Assembly: GCA_025141015.1 (NCBI GenBank) | Contig: CP081098.1 | Location: forward strand, 62,001 to 126,000 | DNA length: 64,000 nucleotides | DNA from: Rhodobacteraceae bacterium M382 | Lineage (GTDB): Bacteria > Pseudomonadota > Alphaproteobacteria > Rhodobacterales > Rhodobacteraceae | Direction of reading: 5' to 3' | Shown here: piece by piece, positions 53,369 through 61,564 of the stretch | Numbering within the stretch: the first letter of the stretch is position 1 | Layout: each line of letters starts with the position of its first letter | Position numbers and translations under genes: made by a program | The notes under the pieces: model-generated | Database searches by the model: none | Seen by the model: the letters and a program-made list of their open reading frames with translations, nothing else | What the model was told of the DNA's origin: nothing

Positions 53369-54105
53369 TTTTTCGGCTCCTTTTTGGGATTGCGGTGACT
53401 GCGATATGCCTGGCTATGCCTCAGGCCAGCCACGCGCAGGAGCTGTCTCTATCGCTCACGGACGACGGGTCTATTTCGGCGCGCTCCATTCAGTTGATCG
53501 TTCTGATCACGGTTCTCAGCCTGGCACCCGGGCTCGCGATCACGATCACTTGCTTCCCGTTTCTGGTCACAGTTCTTTCGATCCTGCGCCAAGCAATCGG
53601 ATTGCAGCAATCCCCGCCCAACATGTTGATCGTAAGTCTCGCGTTGTTCCTGACTTACTTCGTAATGGAGCCGGTTTTTTCCAAATCCTGGGAGATCGGG
53701 ATCAACCCCTTGCTGCAGGAGCAGATAGACATCGAAGCTGCAATTCCACGGGTTTTAGAGCCTTTTAGGGTTTTCATGTCTGACAGAGTCGACCCCGTCA
53801 CCTTGGACAGCATGGCAGCATTGCGAAACTATGATGTCACCAGTCAGCCTACGGATCAGGCACCGCTTTCGATCCTGATCCCCAGTTTTTTGCTGTCTGA
53901 AATTTCGCGCGCCTTTCAAATCGGGTTTTTGGTCTTTCTACCCTTCCTGATCATCGACTTGGTTGTCGCAGCAATCCTGATGTCTATGGGCATGATGATG
54001 GTACCGCCGGCCATCGTATCCCTGCCTTTCAAGCTGGCATTCTTTGTCGTTGCCGACGGGTGGAGCCTGATTGCGGGGGCATTGGTGCGCAGCTATTTCA
54101 ATTGA
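53365..54105 (+). CDS. fliP: Flagellar export gate protein FliP
   Basis: A 246-residue gate protein with a signal peptide (FGIAVTAICLAMPQASHA). The family segments are APGLAITITCFPFLVTVLSI, RQAIGLQQSPPNMLIVSLAL, IPSFLLSEISRAFQIGFLVF and VAAILMSMGMMMVPPAIVSL. It is the last gene of the fliF-fliH-fliN-fliP operon and the converging GNAT gene ends 21 bases beyond it. Confidence 0.96.
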   Translation: MIFRLLFGIAVTAICLAMPQASHAQELSLSLTDDGSISARSIQLIVLITVLSLAPGLAITITCFPFLVTVLSILRQAIGLQQSPPNMLIVSLALFLTYFVMEPVFSKSWEIGINPLLQEQIDIEAAIPRVLEPFRVFMSDRVDPVTLDSMAALRNYDVTSQPTDQAPLSILIPSFLLSEISRAFQIGFLVFLPFLIIDLVVAAILMSMGMMMVPPAIVSLPFKLAFFVVADGWSLIAGALVRSYFN

Positions 54106-54126
54106 AGTAACAGGATTCCAACACAG

Positions 54127-54840
54127 TCATGTAATCTGGATCAAGTCGGTCAACCGTTCTCTTTGTCTTCCTGCCTCGTCAAAATTCTGGGGGTCAAGCC
54201 ACAGACAAAGAGCTCGGCTGATCCAGGGCCAGTCCCGATCCAATATGGAATACCACGCGGTATCCCTGTTTCTTCCCTTGTAGACCAAAGCCTGCTCGAA
54301 CAAACCGTCATAGCTGAACCCCAGACGCTCAGCTGCCCGCCTCGAGGCTTCATTCAGAGCGTCGCACTTCCATTCATAGCGTCGGTACCCAAGGTCATCG
54401 AAAACATGCCGCATCATCAGGAACATGGCCTCAGTCGCGCCACGTGTACGCTGTAACAGAGGGGAGAACGCGATCCCCCCGACCTCGACGCTTCCAGCTT
54501 CCGGTTTGATGCGCATATAGCTGGCGACCCCAATGGCACGCCCGGTGTCGCGATCCAATATCGCGTAATAGACAGGATCACTCTGTGCCGAAATGGACAC
54601 CAGCCAGGCCTGCATGTGATTCTTGGTAGAGAATGGGCCAACAGACATATAGGTCCACAGCCCGTCCTGTTTGCCCGTCTGAAAGGCGGTAAACAGGTCA
54701 TCGGCATGTTGTACCGGATTCAATTCAATCAGGTCGCAGTATTGGCCACGCATCGGTTTTCGATCAGGCACTGAACGCGGATGCCAATTGGGAACCTCCT
54801 GGCCGATCGGCTGTCCGAAAGCGTTGATCCGATGTGTCAT
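54127..54840 (-). CDS. GNAT-family acetyltransferase (RimJ/RimL type)
   Basis: A 237-residue acetyl-CoA-dependent acetyltransferase. The fold is visible in YAILDRDTGRAIGVASYMRI, VEVGGIAFSPLLQRTRGATE (the pyrophosphate-binding loop), RRYEWKCDALNEASRRAAER and LGFSYDGLFEQALVYKGRNR. It could modify a protein N-terminus or a small amine; the substrate is not clear. I chose ATG 54840 (MTHRINAFGQ) behind CGGAG over an upstream in-frame start at 54918. Confidence 0.88.
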   Translation of the reverse strand: MTHRINAFGQPIGQEVPNWHPRSVPDRKPMRGQYCDLIELNPVQHADDLFTAFQTGKQDGLWTYMSVGPFSTKNHMQAWLVSISAQSDPVYYAILDRDTGRAIGVASYMRIKPEAGSVEVGGIAFSPLLQRTRGATEAMFLMMRHVFDDLGYRRYEWKCDALNEASRRAAERLGFSYDGLFEQALVYKGRNRDTAWYSILDRDWPWISRALCLWLDPQNFDEAGRQRERLTDLIQIT

Positions 54841-54964
54841 GGTTGAACTCCGAATAATCACCGGGATTGGGTTATCAGGATAGACCAGCAGGCAAACAGT
54901 CAATTCCAGTTTGGTCATTCAATCCAACTGACACCCTTGCAGATCGCCCCAAAACCCGCTGCAT

Positions 54965-55579
54965 CTACAGTTGCAACGACACCCAAAGAACCTTGGCATC
55001 TTCTTCGCTGGTGGACACACAGCCATGCCCCATACCGCTGTCATAGTATACTGAGTCCCCGGCCCGCATGGGTAACGGACGATAGTGTTCTGTATACAGT
55101 GTCACTTCGCCGCTGATGACATACATGAATTCCTCGCCGCGGTGACGAACCCATGTGTCAAATTCACTGACATCGCGTGCCTTGATCGTGCTGATATAGG
55201 GCAACATCTGTTTGCTGGTCAGTTCGGTACAGAGCAGTTCGTGATCATAGGTGCGCGTCTCCTGATGCTCGCCCTGCCCCAGGCGGGTAAAATCACGGCG
55301 CCCCGAAATATCGCTCTTGGCTGACTGCACGAACAGCTGTGGGGTTTCCAGTTCAAGTGTCTGCATCAGGCGGCGAATGATTTCGAAACTGGGTTTGGTC
55401 TGATTGTTTTCAATCTTGGACAATGTCGACCGGCCAATGGCGGCAGACTTGGCCGCCTCCTCCAAAGTCAGGCCCTTTTCCTTGCGCGCCTCCCGAATCA
55501 TGCGACCCAGAACTTCGCCATCTGGCGCCTCCATACCTTCGACAAGGGGGCCAATTTCTTCTGCTTGTACGGGTTCCAT
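54965..55579 (-). CDS. XRE-cupin regulator of the glycine operon
   Basis: A 204-residue regulator: XRE HTH (LGRMIREARKEKGLTLEEAA, AIGRSTLSKIENNQTKPSFE) then a cupin domain (VRHRGEEFMYVISGEVTLYT, PMRAGDSVYYDSGMGHGCVS). The cupin probably senses a small ligand. It faces the lpd operon across 172 bases that hold two inverted repeats; control of glycine use is inferred from this placement. Confidence 0.9.
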   Translation of the reverse strand: MEPVQAEEIGPLVEGMEAPDGEVLGRMIREARKEKGLTLEEAAKSAAIGRSTLSKIENNQTKPSFEIIRRLMQTLELETPQLFVQSAKSDISGRRDFTRLGQGEHQETRTYDHELLCTELTSKQMLPYISTIKARDVSEFDTWVRHRGEEFMYVISGEVTLYTEHYRPLPMRAGDSVYYDSGMGHGCVSTSEEDAKVLWVSLQL

Positions 55580-55675
55580 TTGGCGTTTTCTCCTGCTCCC
55601 CGGCCAGCTTAGCTTTGATACATCACATAGTCAAAATTTCCCCTACATTTCTTTTGTTGATTATTGTGGAAAAGT

Positions 55676-55727
55676 TTCCTATAGGAACGAAACGACGCAT
55701 ACTGGTGCATACATTCCTAAATTGGAA
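55676..55727. promoter_or_regulatory. Two TTCC...GGAACG repeats, candidate operators
   Basis: TTCCTATAGGAA (55676-55687) is a perfect 12-bp palindrome followed by CGAAAC. TTCC-TAAATT-GGAA (55714-55727) follows, itself followed by CGTTTTCG. The sites are 26 bases apart at the inner edges and lie within 80 bases of the lpd start. They are likely sites for the XRE-cupin regulator. Confidence 0.55.
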
Positions 55728-55751
55728 CGTTTTCGTTCAGAGAGGGAAATC

Positions 55752-57134
55752 ATGAGCGACTATAATTTGGTGGTGATCGGCGGAGGCCCCGGCGGCTATG
55801 TGGCGGCGATACGCGCCGCGCAACTGGGACACAAAGTTGCCTGTGTCGAAGGACGCACGACGCTGGGCGGCACATGCCTGAACGTCGGCTGCATCCCCTC
55901 CAAGGCCCTGCTGACCTCTTCGGCAAAATACGCCGAGCTTTCTCATCTCTCCTCCCACGGCGTTTCGGTCGGAGAGGTTGGTTTGGACCTGAACGCCATG
56001 ATGGCCCGCAAGGACAAGATCGTCGGTGACCTAACGAAAGGTATCTCTTTCTTGTTCAGAAAGAACGGTGTGGATCACATCGAAGGTTGGGCCAGCATCC
56101 CGACGGCCGGACAGGTTCAAATTGGCGACCAGATCCTAACTACCAAGAATATTGTAATCGCCACCGGCTCGGAGCCCACGCCTCTCCCTGGGGTGGACAT
56201 CGACGAAGTGGATGTGCTGAGCAGCACCGGAGCACTGGCATTGGAAGAGGTGCCAGAACGCTTGGTGGTTATCGGCGCGGGCGTGATCGGACTTGAATTA
56301 GGTCAGGTCTGGTCACGTCTCGGATCCAAGGTGACAGTCGTGGAATACCTCGACCGGATCTTGCCCGGCATTGACGGTGACATCGCCAAACTGTCCCAAC
56401 GCGCACTGTCCAAACGTGGGGTAAAATTCCAACTTGGTCGTGCATTGAAGTCAATTACCAAGGGCGACACCGCCCTGGCTCTGACCCTCGACCGGGTTGG
56501 CAAGGACAAGCAAGAAACGCTTGAAGCCGACAAGGTTCTGATCGCCATCGGACGTCGCCCGGTAACGCGCGGGTTGAACCTGGAAGACCTGGGTGTCGCG
56601 ACCAATGCCCGCGGGTTTATTGAGGTAGATGATAGTTTCCGGACATCGGTTCCGGGGATCTACGCTATCGGTGATTGCGTGCCCGGCCCAATGCTAGCGC
56701 ATAAGGCCGAAGAAGATGGTGTTGCCTGCGTCGAACTCCTGGCTGGGAAACACGGACATGTCGATTATGACACCGTCCCGGGCGTCGTCTACACCGACCC
56801 CGAAGTCGCCTCGGTTGGACAAACCGAAGAGGCGCTGAAAGAGGCGGGTACCCCTTATACCGTTGGAAAATTCGCTTTCATGGCCAACTCACGCGCCCGT
56901 TCGACCGGTGAAACAGATGGTGCGGTCAAGGTCTTGATGGCTTCAGATGGCGCATTGCTTGGTGCCCATATCTGCGGAGCCCATGGTGGTGATCTGATCG
57001 CTGAACTGGTTTTGGCGATGACCCAGGGCATCACAGTCGAAGAAGTCGCCCGCACTTGTCACGCCCATCCGGCGATGGGTGAGGCGGTCAAGGAAGCCTG
57101 TCTCGATGCGCTTGGCCGCGCGATCCACGCATAA
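55752..57134 (+). CDS. lpd: Dihydrolipoyl dehydrogenase (glycine-cleavage L protein)
   Basis: A 460-residue FAD enzyme that reoxidises dihydrolipoyl-GcvH with NAD+. The FAD motif VVIGGGPGGYVAAIRAAQLG, the redox disulfide at Cys42/Cys47 (GGTCLNVGCIPSKALL), the NAD motif (VIGAGVIGLELGQVWSRLGS), and the catalytic His/Glu region (TCHAHPAMGEAVKEA) are all present. I chose ATG 55752 over an upstream in-frame start inside the regulator region. Position at the head of a gcv operon points to glycine cleavage rather than the 2-oxoacid complexes. Confidence 0.96.
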   Translation: MSDYNLVVIGGGPGGYVAAIRAAQLGHKVACVEGRTTLGGTCLNVGCIPSKALLTSSAKYAELSHLSSHGVSVGEVGLDLNAMMARKDKIVGDLTKGISFLFRKNGVDHIEGWASIPTAGQVQIGDQILTTKNIVIATGSEPTPLPGVDIDEVDVLSSTGALALEEVPERLVVIGAGVIGLELGQVWSRLGSKVTVVEYLDRILPGIDGDIAKLSQRALSKRGVKFQLGRALKSITKGDTALALTLDRVGKDKQETLEADKVLIAIGRRPVTRGLNLEDLGVATNARGFIEVDDSFRTSVPGIYAIGDCVPGPMLAHKAEEDGVACVELLAGKHGHVDYDTVPGVVYTDPEVASVGQTEEALKEAGTPYTVGKFAFMANSRARSTGETDGAVKVLMASDGALLGAHICGAHGGDLIAELVLAMTQGITVEEVARTCHAHPAMGEAVKEACLDALGRAIHA

Positions 57135-57146
57135 GGAGGTCGCCAG

Positions 57147-58097
57147 ATGACTGTCCAGCTCCGCCCCCGCCACCCGGAAAAAGCCAAGCGCACCGACAGC
57201 GTCATCCCGCGCAAGCCCAAGTGGATCAGAAAGAAGAAAATCGAAAGCGCCGAATATTACGACACTCGGCGTCTGATGCGGGATCATGACCTGACGACAG
57301 TCTGCGAAGAGGCCGCCTGCCCCAACATTGGTGAATGCTGGTCCAAACAGCACGCCACCATGATGATCATGGGCGAAGTTTGCACCCGCGGATGTTCGTT
57401 TTGCAATGTCGCAACCGGTAAACCGGATACGCTGGACGTCTTTGAACCCGGTCGTGTGGCCTCCGCAGTGAAGAAGCTGGGTCTGCGCCACGTTGTGATC
57501 ACATCCGTAGACCGGGATGATCTGGCAGACGGCGGCGCAGAACATATCGCCCAGACCATCCGCGCCGTGCGCCATCAGAACCCCAACACCACGGTCGAAG
57601 TTCTGACACCTGATTTTCTGGGCAAGGGCGACGCCGCCAATATCGTTTTTGATGCAGCACCGGATGTCTTCAACCACAATCTGGAAACTGTTCCGCACCT
57701 GTATCCGACCGTGCGCCCTGGAGCCCGCTATTACACCTCATTGCGGCTTCTGGATGACGCAAAGCGGTCAAATCCACAAATTTTCACGAAATCCGGCCTG
57801 ATGGTTGGATTGGGGGAAACCATGAATGACGTACGCCAGGTGATGGATGACCTGCGTGCAGCCAATGTCGATTTTCTGACAGTGGGTCAGTATCTGCAAC
57901 CCACTCCAAAACACCATAAAATAGACCGGTTCTGGACCCCGGAAGAGTTCGCACAGCTGGAGCAGATCGCACGCAACAAAGGTTTCCTGCATGTTTCTGC
58001 GACGCCGTTGACACGATCCTCGTTCCACGCGGACCAAGATTTTGCCGCCCTGAAACGCGCGCGCCAGCAGGCGCTGGCAACTGGGCATTCACTGTAA
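57147..58097 (+). CDS. lipA: Lipoyl synthase
   Basis: A 316-residue radical-SAM enzyme that inserts two sulfurs into octanoyl groups to make lipoyl, for example on GcvH. The auxiliary cluster cysteines are C53, C58 and C64 ([12 protein letters not shown]). The radical-SAM cluster is CTRGCSFC (C79, C83, C86). The C-terminal SSFHADQDF-type segment is also typical. AGGAGG lies in the 12-base gap after lpd. Its place inside the operon suits lipoylation of GcvH. Confidence 0.97.
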   Translation: MTVQLRPRHPEKAKRTDSVIPRKPKWIRKKKIESAEYYDTRRLMRDHDLTTVCEEAACPNIGECWSKQHATMMIMGEVCTRGCSFCNVATGKPDTLDVFEPGRVASAVKKLGLRHVVITSVDRDDLADGGAEHIAQTIRAVRHQNPNTTVEVLTPDFLGKGDAANIVFDAAPDVFNHNLETVPHLYPTVRPGARYYTSLRLLDDAKRSNPQIFTKSGLMVGLGETMNDVRQVMDDLRAANVDFLTVGQYLQPTPKHHKIDRFWTPEEFAQLEQIARNKGFLHVSATPLTRSSFHADQDFAALKRARQQALATGHSL

Positions 58098-58115
58098 CGC
58101 AATGGGAGGGAAACC

Positions 58116-59486
58116 ATGGAAGCGTTAAATTCAATCGTAGGAGCCATCAACGGCGTCGTCTGGGGGCCGCTGATGCTGGTCCTCATTCTTGGCGTAGGCT
58201 TCTTCTTGCAGGTTGGGCTGAAATTCATGCCGATCCTGAAACTGGGCACGGGTTTTAGCCTGCTGTTCAAAGGTCGCGAAAGCCAGGGCGAGGGCCAGAT
58301 CAGCCCATTCAACGCGCTGATGACTTCGCTGTCGGCGACTATTGGTACCGGCAACATTGCCGGTGTGGCTACTGCTGTCTTCCTGGGCGGTCCAGGCGCC
58401 TTGTTCTGGATGTGGATGACCGCGTTGGTAGGCATGGCCACCAAATATGCCGAAGCTGTCCTCGCGGTAAAATATCGCGAGACCGACGAGCTGGGCAATT
58501 ATGTCGGCGGGCCGATGTATTACATCAAAAACGGCCTGGGTGCCAAATGGGCCTGGCTGGGTTTTGCATTTGCTCTGTTCGGAGCGATCGCGGCATTCGG
58601 CATCGGCAACGGTGTACAGGCCAATGGTGTGGCACAGGTTCTGGAAAGCAACTTTGGCCTGAACACGTCGGTTACAGGTGTTGTCCTGATGATCCTGACC
58701 GCAGCCGTGATCCTGGGTGGCATCACCCGCATCGGTGCGGTCGCCGGTAAGCTGGTTCCATTCATGGCCGTCAGCTATATCGTCGCCGGCTTGCTGGTTC
58801 TGCTGATCAACATCGGTGCCATTGGCGACGCGATCAGCCTTGTCTTTACCCACGCATTTACCCCATCGGCTGCCGAAGGTGGTTTTGCAGGTGCGGCTGT
58901 TTGGATGGCGATCCGCTTTGGTGTAGCACGTGGTGTGTTCTCGAACGAAGCCGGGTTGGGCTCCGCCCCGATTGCACATGCTGCTGCATCGACTGCCGGT
59001 CCTGTCAACCAGGGTCTGGTTGCCATGTTGGGCACGTTCATCGACACCATCATCGTCTGCACCATCACTGGCCTGGCCATCATCGCATCGGGTGCGTGGA
59101 CGTCGGGTGAATCTGGCGCGGCTCTGACATCGCTGGCATTTGAACTCTCATTGCCAGGCATCGGCGGCTATTTGATTGCAATTTCGCTGTCGATCTTTGC
59201 CTTCACCACAATCCTCGGCTGGTCGTTCTATGGCGAAAAATGTGTTGGCTACCTGATGGGTCACAAGTTCCTGATGGTCTATCGCATCGCATGGATCGTG
59301 ATGATCTATTTTGGTGCAACCGCCGATCTGGGTTTCATCTGGTTGCTGGCGGATACGCTGAATGCCATGATGGCCATTCCGAACCTGATCGCTCTGGCTC
59401 TGCTCAGCCCGATTGTCTTCAAGCTGACCAAGGAATTCTTCGCTTCTGGCGGAGCCTCGGAAAGCGGCAATTCGCCTGCTGAATAA
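58116..59486 (+). CDS. Alanine/glycine:cation symporter (AGCS family)
   Basis: A 456-residue secondary transporter with about 10-11 helices. The AGCS signature region is ATIGTGNIAGVATAVFLGGP, followed by GALFWMWMTALVGMATKYAE. Other helices include FGAIAAFGIGNGVQANGV and AAVWMAIRFGVARGVFSNEA. It takes up small amino acids with sodium; the operon points to glycine as the main substrate. GGGAGG precedes the ATG. Confidence 0.93.
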   Translation: MEALNSIVGAINGVVWGPLMLVLILGVGFFLQVGLKFMPILKLGTGFSLLFKGRESQGEGQISPFNALMTSLSATIGTGNIAGVATAVFLGGPGALFWMWMTALVGMATKYAEAVLAVKYRETDELGNYVGGPMYYIKNGLGAKWAWLGFAFALFGAIAAFGIGNGVQANGVAQVLESNFGLNTSVTGVVLMILTAAVILGGITRIGAVAGKLVPFMAVSYIVAGLLVLLINIGAIGDAISLVFTHAFTPSAAEGGFAGAAVWMAIRFGVARGVFSNEAGLGSAPIAHAAASTAGPVNQGLVAMLGTFIDTIIVCTITGLAIIASGAWTSGESGAALTSLAFELSLPGIGGYLIAISLSIFAFTTILGWSFYGEKCVGYLMGHKFLMVYRIAWIVMIYFGATADLGFIWLLADTLNAMMAIPNLIALALLSPIVFKLTKEFFASGGASESGNSPAE

Positions 59487-59557
59487 CCGTCGCGGCGGGC
59501 CGTGATCCGCGGCCCCCCGCTTCCCCAAAGTGAACTCTCATTTCGAGGAGATGACAG

Positions 59558-59971
59558 ATGGCTACCAAAATCATGCTGCCGATTGACCACACCGACGATC
59601 GTTCGTGGAAAAAGGCACTGCCCGTCGCGCTGGAACAGGCGAAATTCTACGGGGCCGAACTGCACGCGGTTTCGGTCATCCCCGAGATCATTCAATTGCC
59701 CAACCTTCCGCCCAACTATGGGGCGGGTGCCAAGGCGCACGTTCAAAAGGCTGTCGAAGACATCCTGAAGCACGGCGGCGCAGCGGATGTGTCTGTACAT
59801 ATCGAAGAAGGCAGCGTTTATCGCGAAATTCTCAAGCTGGCTCACAAGGACGGCTATGACATGATCATCATGGCCTCGGCCAAAGGTGATTTTCCAAATT
59901 ACGAGATCGGCCCCAACCTGGCCCGCGTGGTGCGTAACGCCCATTGCACTGTTATGGTTGTACGCGACTGA
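59558..59971 (+). CDS. Universal stress protein, UspA family
   Basis: A 137-residue UspA-fold protein (MATKIMLPIDHTDDRSWKKA, GSVYREILKLAHKDGYDMII, LARVVRNAHCTVMVVRD). The usual ATP loop G-2X-G-9X-G(S/T) is altered: the region reads ASAKGDFPNYEIGPNLARVV, so nucleotide binding is uncertain. It lies between the glycine transporter and gcvT, where its role is unknown. Confidence 0.9.
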   Translation: MATKIMLPIDHTDDRSWKKALPVALEQAKFYGAELHAVSVIPEIIQLPNLPPNYGAGAKAHVQKAVEDILKHGGAADVSVHIEEGSVYREILKLAHKDGYDMIIMASAKGDFPNYEIGPNLARVVRNAHCTVMVVRD

Positions 59972-60019
59972 TCGCGTTTCCTTTCCGATTCAAGCCTCGT
60001 TTCAAGCAAGGACAAGAAT

Positions 60020-61117
60020 ATGACCGACGCACCCAAACGCACACCGCTTTATGACCTGCATGTCGAACTGGGCGGCAAGATGGTTGATTTTGCTGGCTGG
60101 GAAATGCCTGTGCAATACCCGATGGGCATCATGGGCGAACACAAACATTGTCGCGAGAAAGCGGCGGTGTTTGATGTCTCTCACATGGGCCAGGTGATCC
60201 TGAAAGGCGACAATGTAGGCGAAAAGCTCGAAGCGCTCTGCCCGCAAGCCTATGCCACATTGAAAGAGGGCAAAGCCCGCTATGGTTTCTTCACCAACGA
60301 AGATGGCGGCATTATGGATGACTTGATCGTATCCAACGCGGGCGATCATTATTTTGTCGTGGTCAACGCCGCACTGCGCCACCAGGACATCCCGCACATG
60401 GCCGCCAATCTGGATGGTGTCGACGTCATCGAGATTTTTGACCGTGCATTGGTCGCGGTTCAAGGTCCCAAGGCCGAAGACGTCGTGGGCGACCTGTGCC
60501 CTGCCGCCCGTGATCTGAAGTTCATGGAAACCACCGTCGCAGACATCAATGGTGTTTCCTGTCGCATCTCGCGCCTGGGTTACACGGGTGAAGACGGGTA
60601 TGAGATTTCGATTCCGGACGCCGATGCCGTAGCTGTGACCCGTGCCTTCCTCGCACACGAAGACTGCGAGCCTGCCGGTCTGGGCGCGCGTGACAGCCTC
60701 CGGCTCGAGGCCGGTCTGTGTCTCTATGGCAATGACATCGATCAATCGACTTCCCCGATCGAAGCCAGCCTGAACTGGGCCATCCAGAAACGCCGCAAGG
60801 AAGAAGGCGGTTTCCCCGGTGCTGCACGCATCCAAAAGGAATTGGCCGAAGGCGCAGCCAAGAAACTGGTCGGCATCAAACCTGCCGGTCGCGCCCCAGC
60901 CCGCCAAGGTGTAGAAATCCAATGCGCCGAAGGCAACACCATCGGTGAGATTACCTCGGGCGGTTTTGGCCCGACGGTCGGCGGCCCGGTCGCCATGGGC
61001 TATGTCTCTGCCGGACATGGTACCGTTGGTGAACAGGTCAACCTCGTTATCCGCGGCAAGGCCCAGCCTGCCGAGATTGTATCGCTGCCTTTCGTGCAGC
61101 AGAATTACAAACGCTAA
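60020..61117 (+). CDS. gcvT: Aminomethyltransferase (glycine-cleavage T protein)
   Basis: A 365-residue folate enzyme that releases ammonia from the aminomethyl-lipoyl arm of GcvH and makes 5,10-methylene-THF. The N-terminal PLYDLHVELGGKMVDFAGWE, FDVSHMGQVILKGD, and GLGARDSLRLEAGLCLYGND are characteristic. The C-terminal barrel (VGGPVAMGYVSAGHG) is intact. Only 48 bases separate it from the usp gene, with no room for a glycine riboswitch. Confidence 0.96.
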   Translation: MTDAPKRTPLYDLHVELGGKMVDFAGWEMPVQYPMGIMGEHKHCREKAAVFDVSHMGQVILKGDNVGEKLEALCPQAYATLKEGKARYGFFTNEDGGIMDDLIVSNAGDHYFVVVNAALRHQDIPHMAANLDGVDVIEIFDRALVAVQGPKAEDVVGDLCPAARDLKFMETTVADINGVSCRISRLGYTGEDGYEISIPDADAVAVTRAFLAHEDCEPAGLGARDSLRLEAGLCLYGNDIDQSTSPIEASLNWAIQKRRKEEGGFPGAARIQKELAEGAAKKLVGIKPAGRAPARQGVEIQCAEGNTIGEITSGGFGPTVGGPVAMGYVSAGHGTVGEQVNLVIRGKAQPAEIVSLPFVQQNYKR

Positions 61118-61134
61118 TCCCAGGAGCAAAAACA

Positions 61135-61500
61135 ATGGCCATCTATTATTCCGAAGAGCACGAATGGGTTCTGGTCGAAGGCGACGTCGCCACAATTGGT
61201 ATCACCCAGCACGCCGCTGATCAGTTGGGTGAAATCGTTTTCGTCGAACAGCGTGAAGCAGGTGACGAATTCGCCAAGGGCGATGACATCGGTGTTATCG
61301 AATCCGTCAAGGCGGCCTCGGAAATCTATGCCCCCGTCGATGGCGAAGTCGTTGAGGCAAACGAAGCTCTGGCCGACAACCCTGGCGCATTGAACGAAAG
61401 CCCCGAAGGCGACGCCTGGATCTATAAGATCAAGTTGGCGGATGCCGCACAGCTGGAAGATCTGATGGATCTAGACGGCTACAAGGCCCTGATCGGCTAA
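61135..61500 (+). CDS. gcvH: Glycine-cleavage H protein
   Basis: A 121-residue lipoyl carrier. The lipoylated Lys59 is in [15 protein letters not shown]. The N-terminus ([20 protein letters not shown]) and the C-terminal DEAWIYKI-like region ([12 protein letters not shown]) are typical. It shuttles the aminomethyl arm among GcvP, GcvT and Lpd. CAGGAG precedes the ATG. Confidence 0.97.
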   Translation: MAIYYSEEHEWVLVEGDVATIGITQHAADQLGEIVFVEQREAGDEFAKGDDIGVIESVKAASEIYAPVDGEVVEANEALADNPGALNESPEGDAWIYKIKLADAAQLEDLMDLDGYKALIG

Positions 61501-61510
61501 CGCATCCCCT

Positions 61511-61536
61511 CCTCGCCGGAAACACGTCCGGCGGGG
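61511..61536 (+). terminator. Hairpin between gcvH and gcvP
   Basis: CCTCGCCGGA pairs with TCCGGCGGGG through seven Watson-Crick pairs, a T-G wobble and two more pairs, with a 6-base loop. No T run follows. It probably adjusts the ratio of H to P protein or stabilises the upstream mRNA. Confidence 0.55.
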
Positions 61537-61564
61537 CCCATTGCCCAAACAAGGACCAAGAGAC

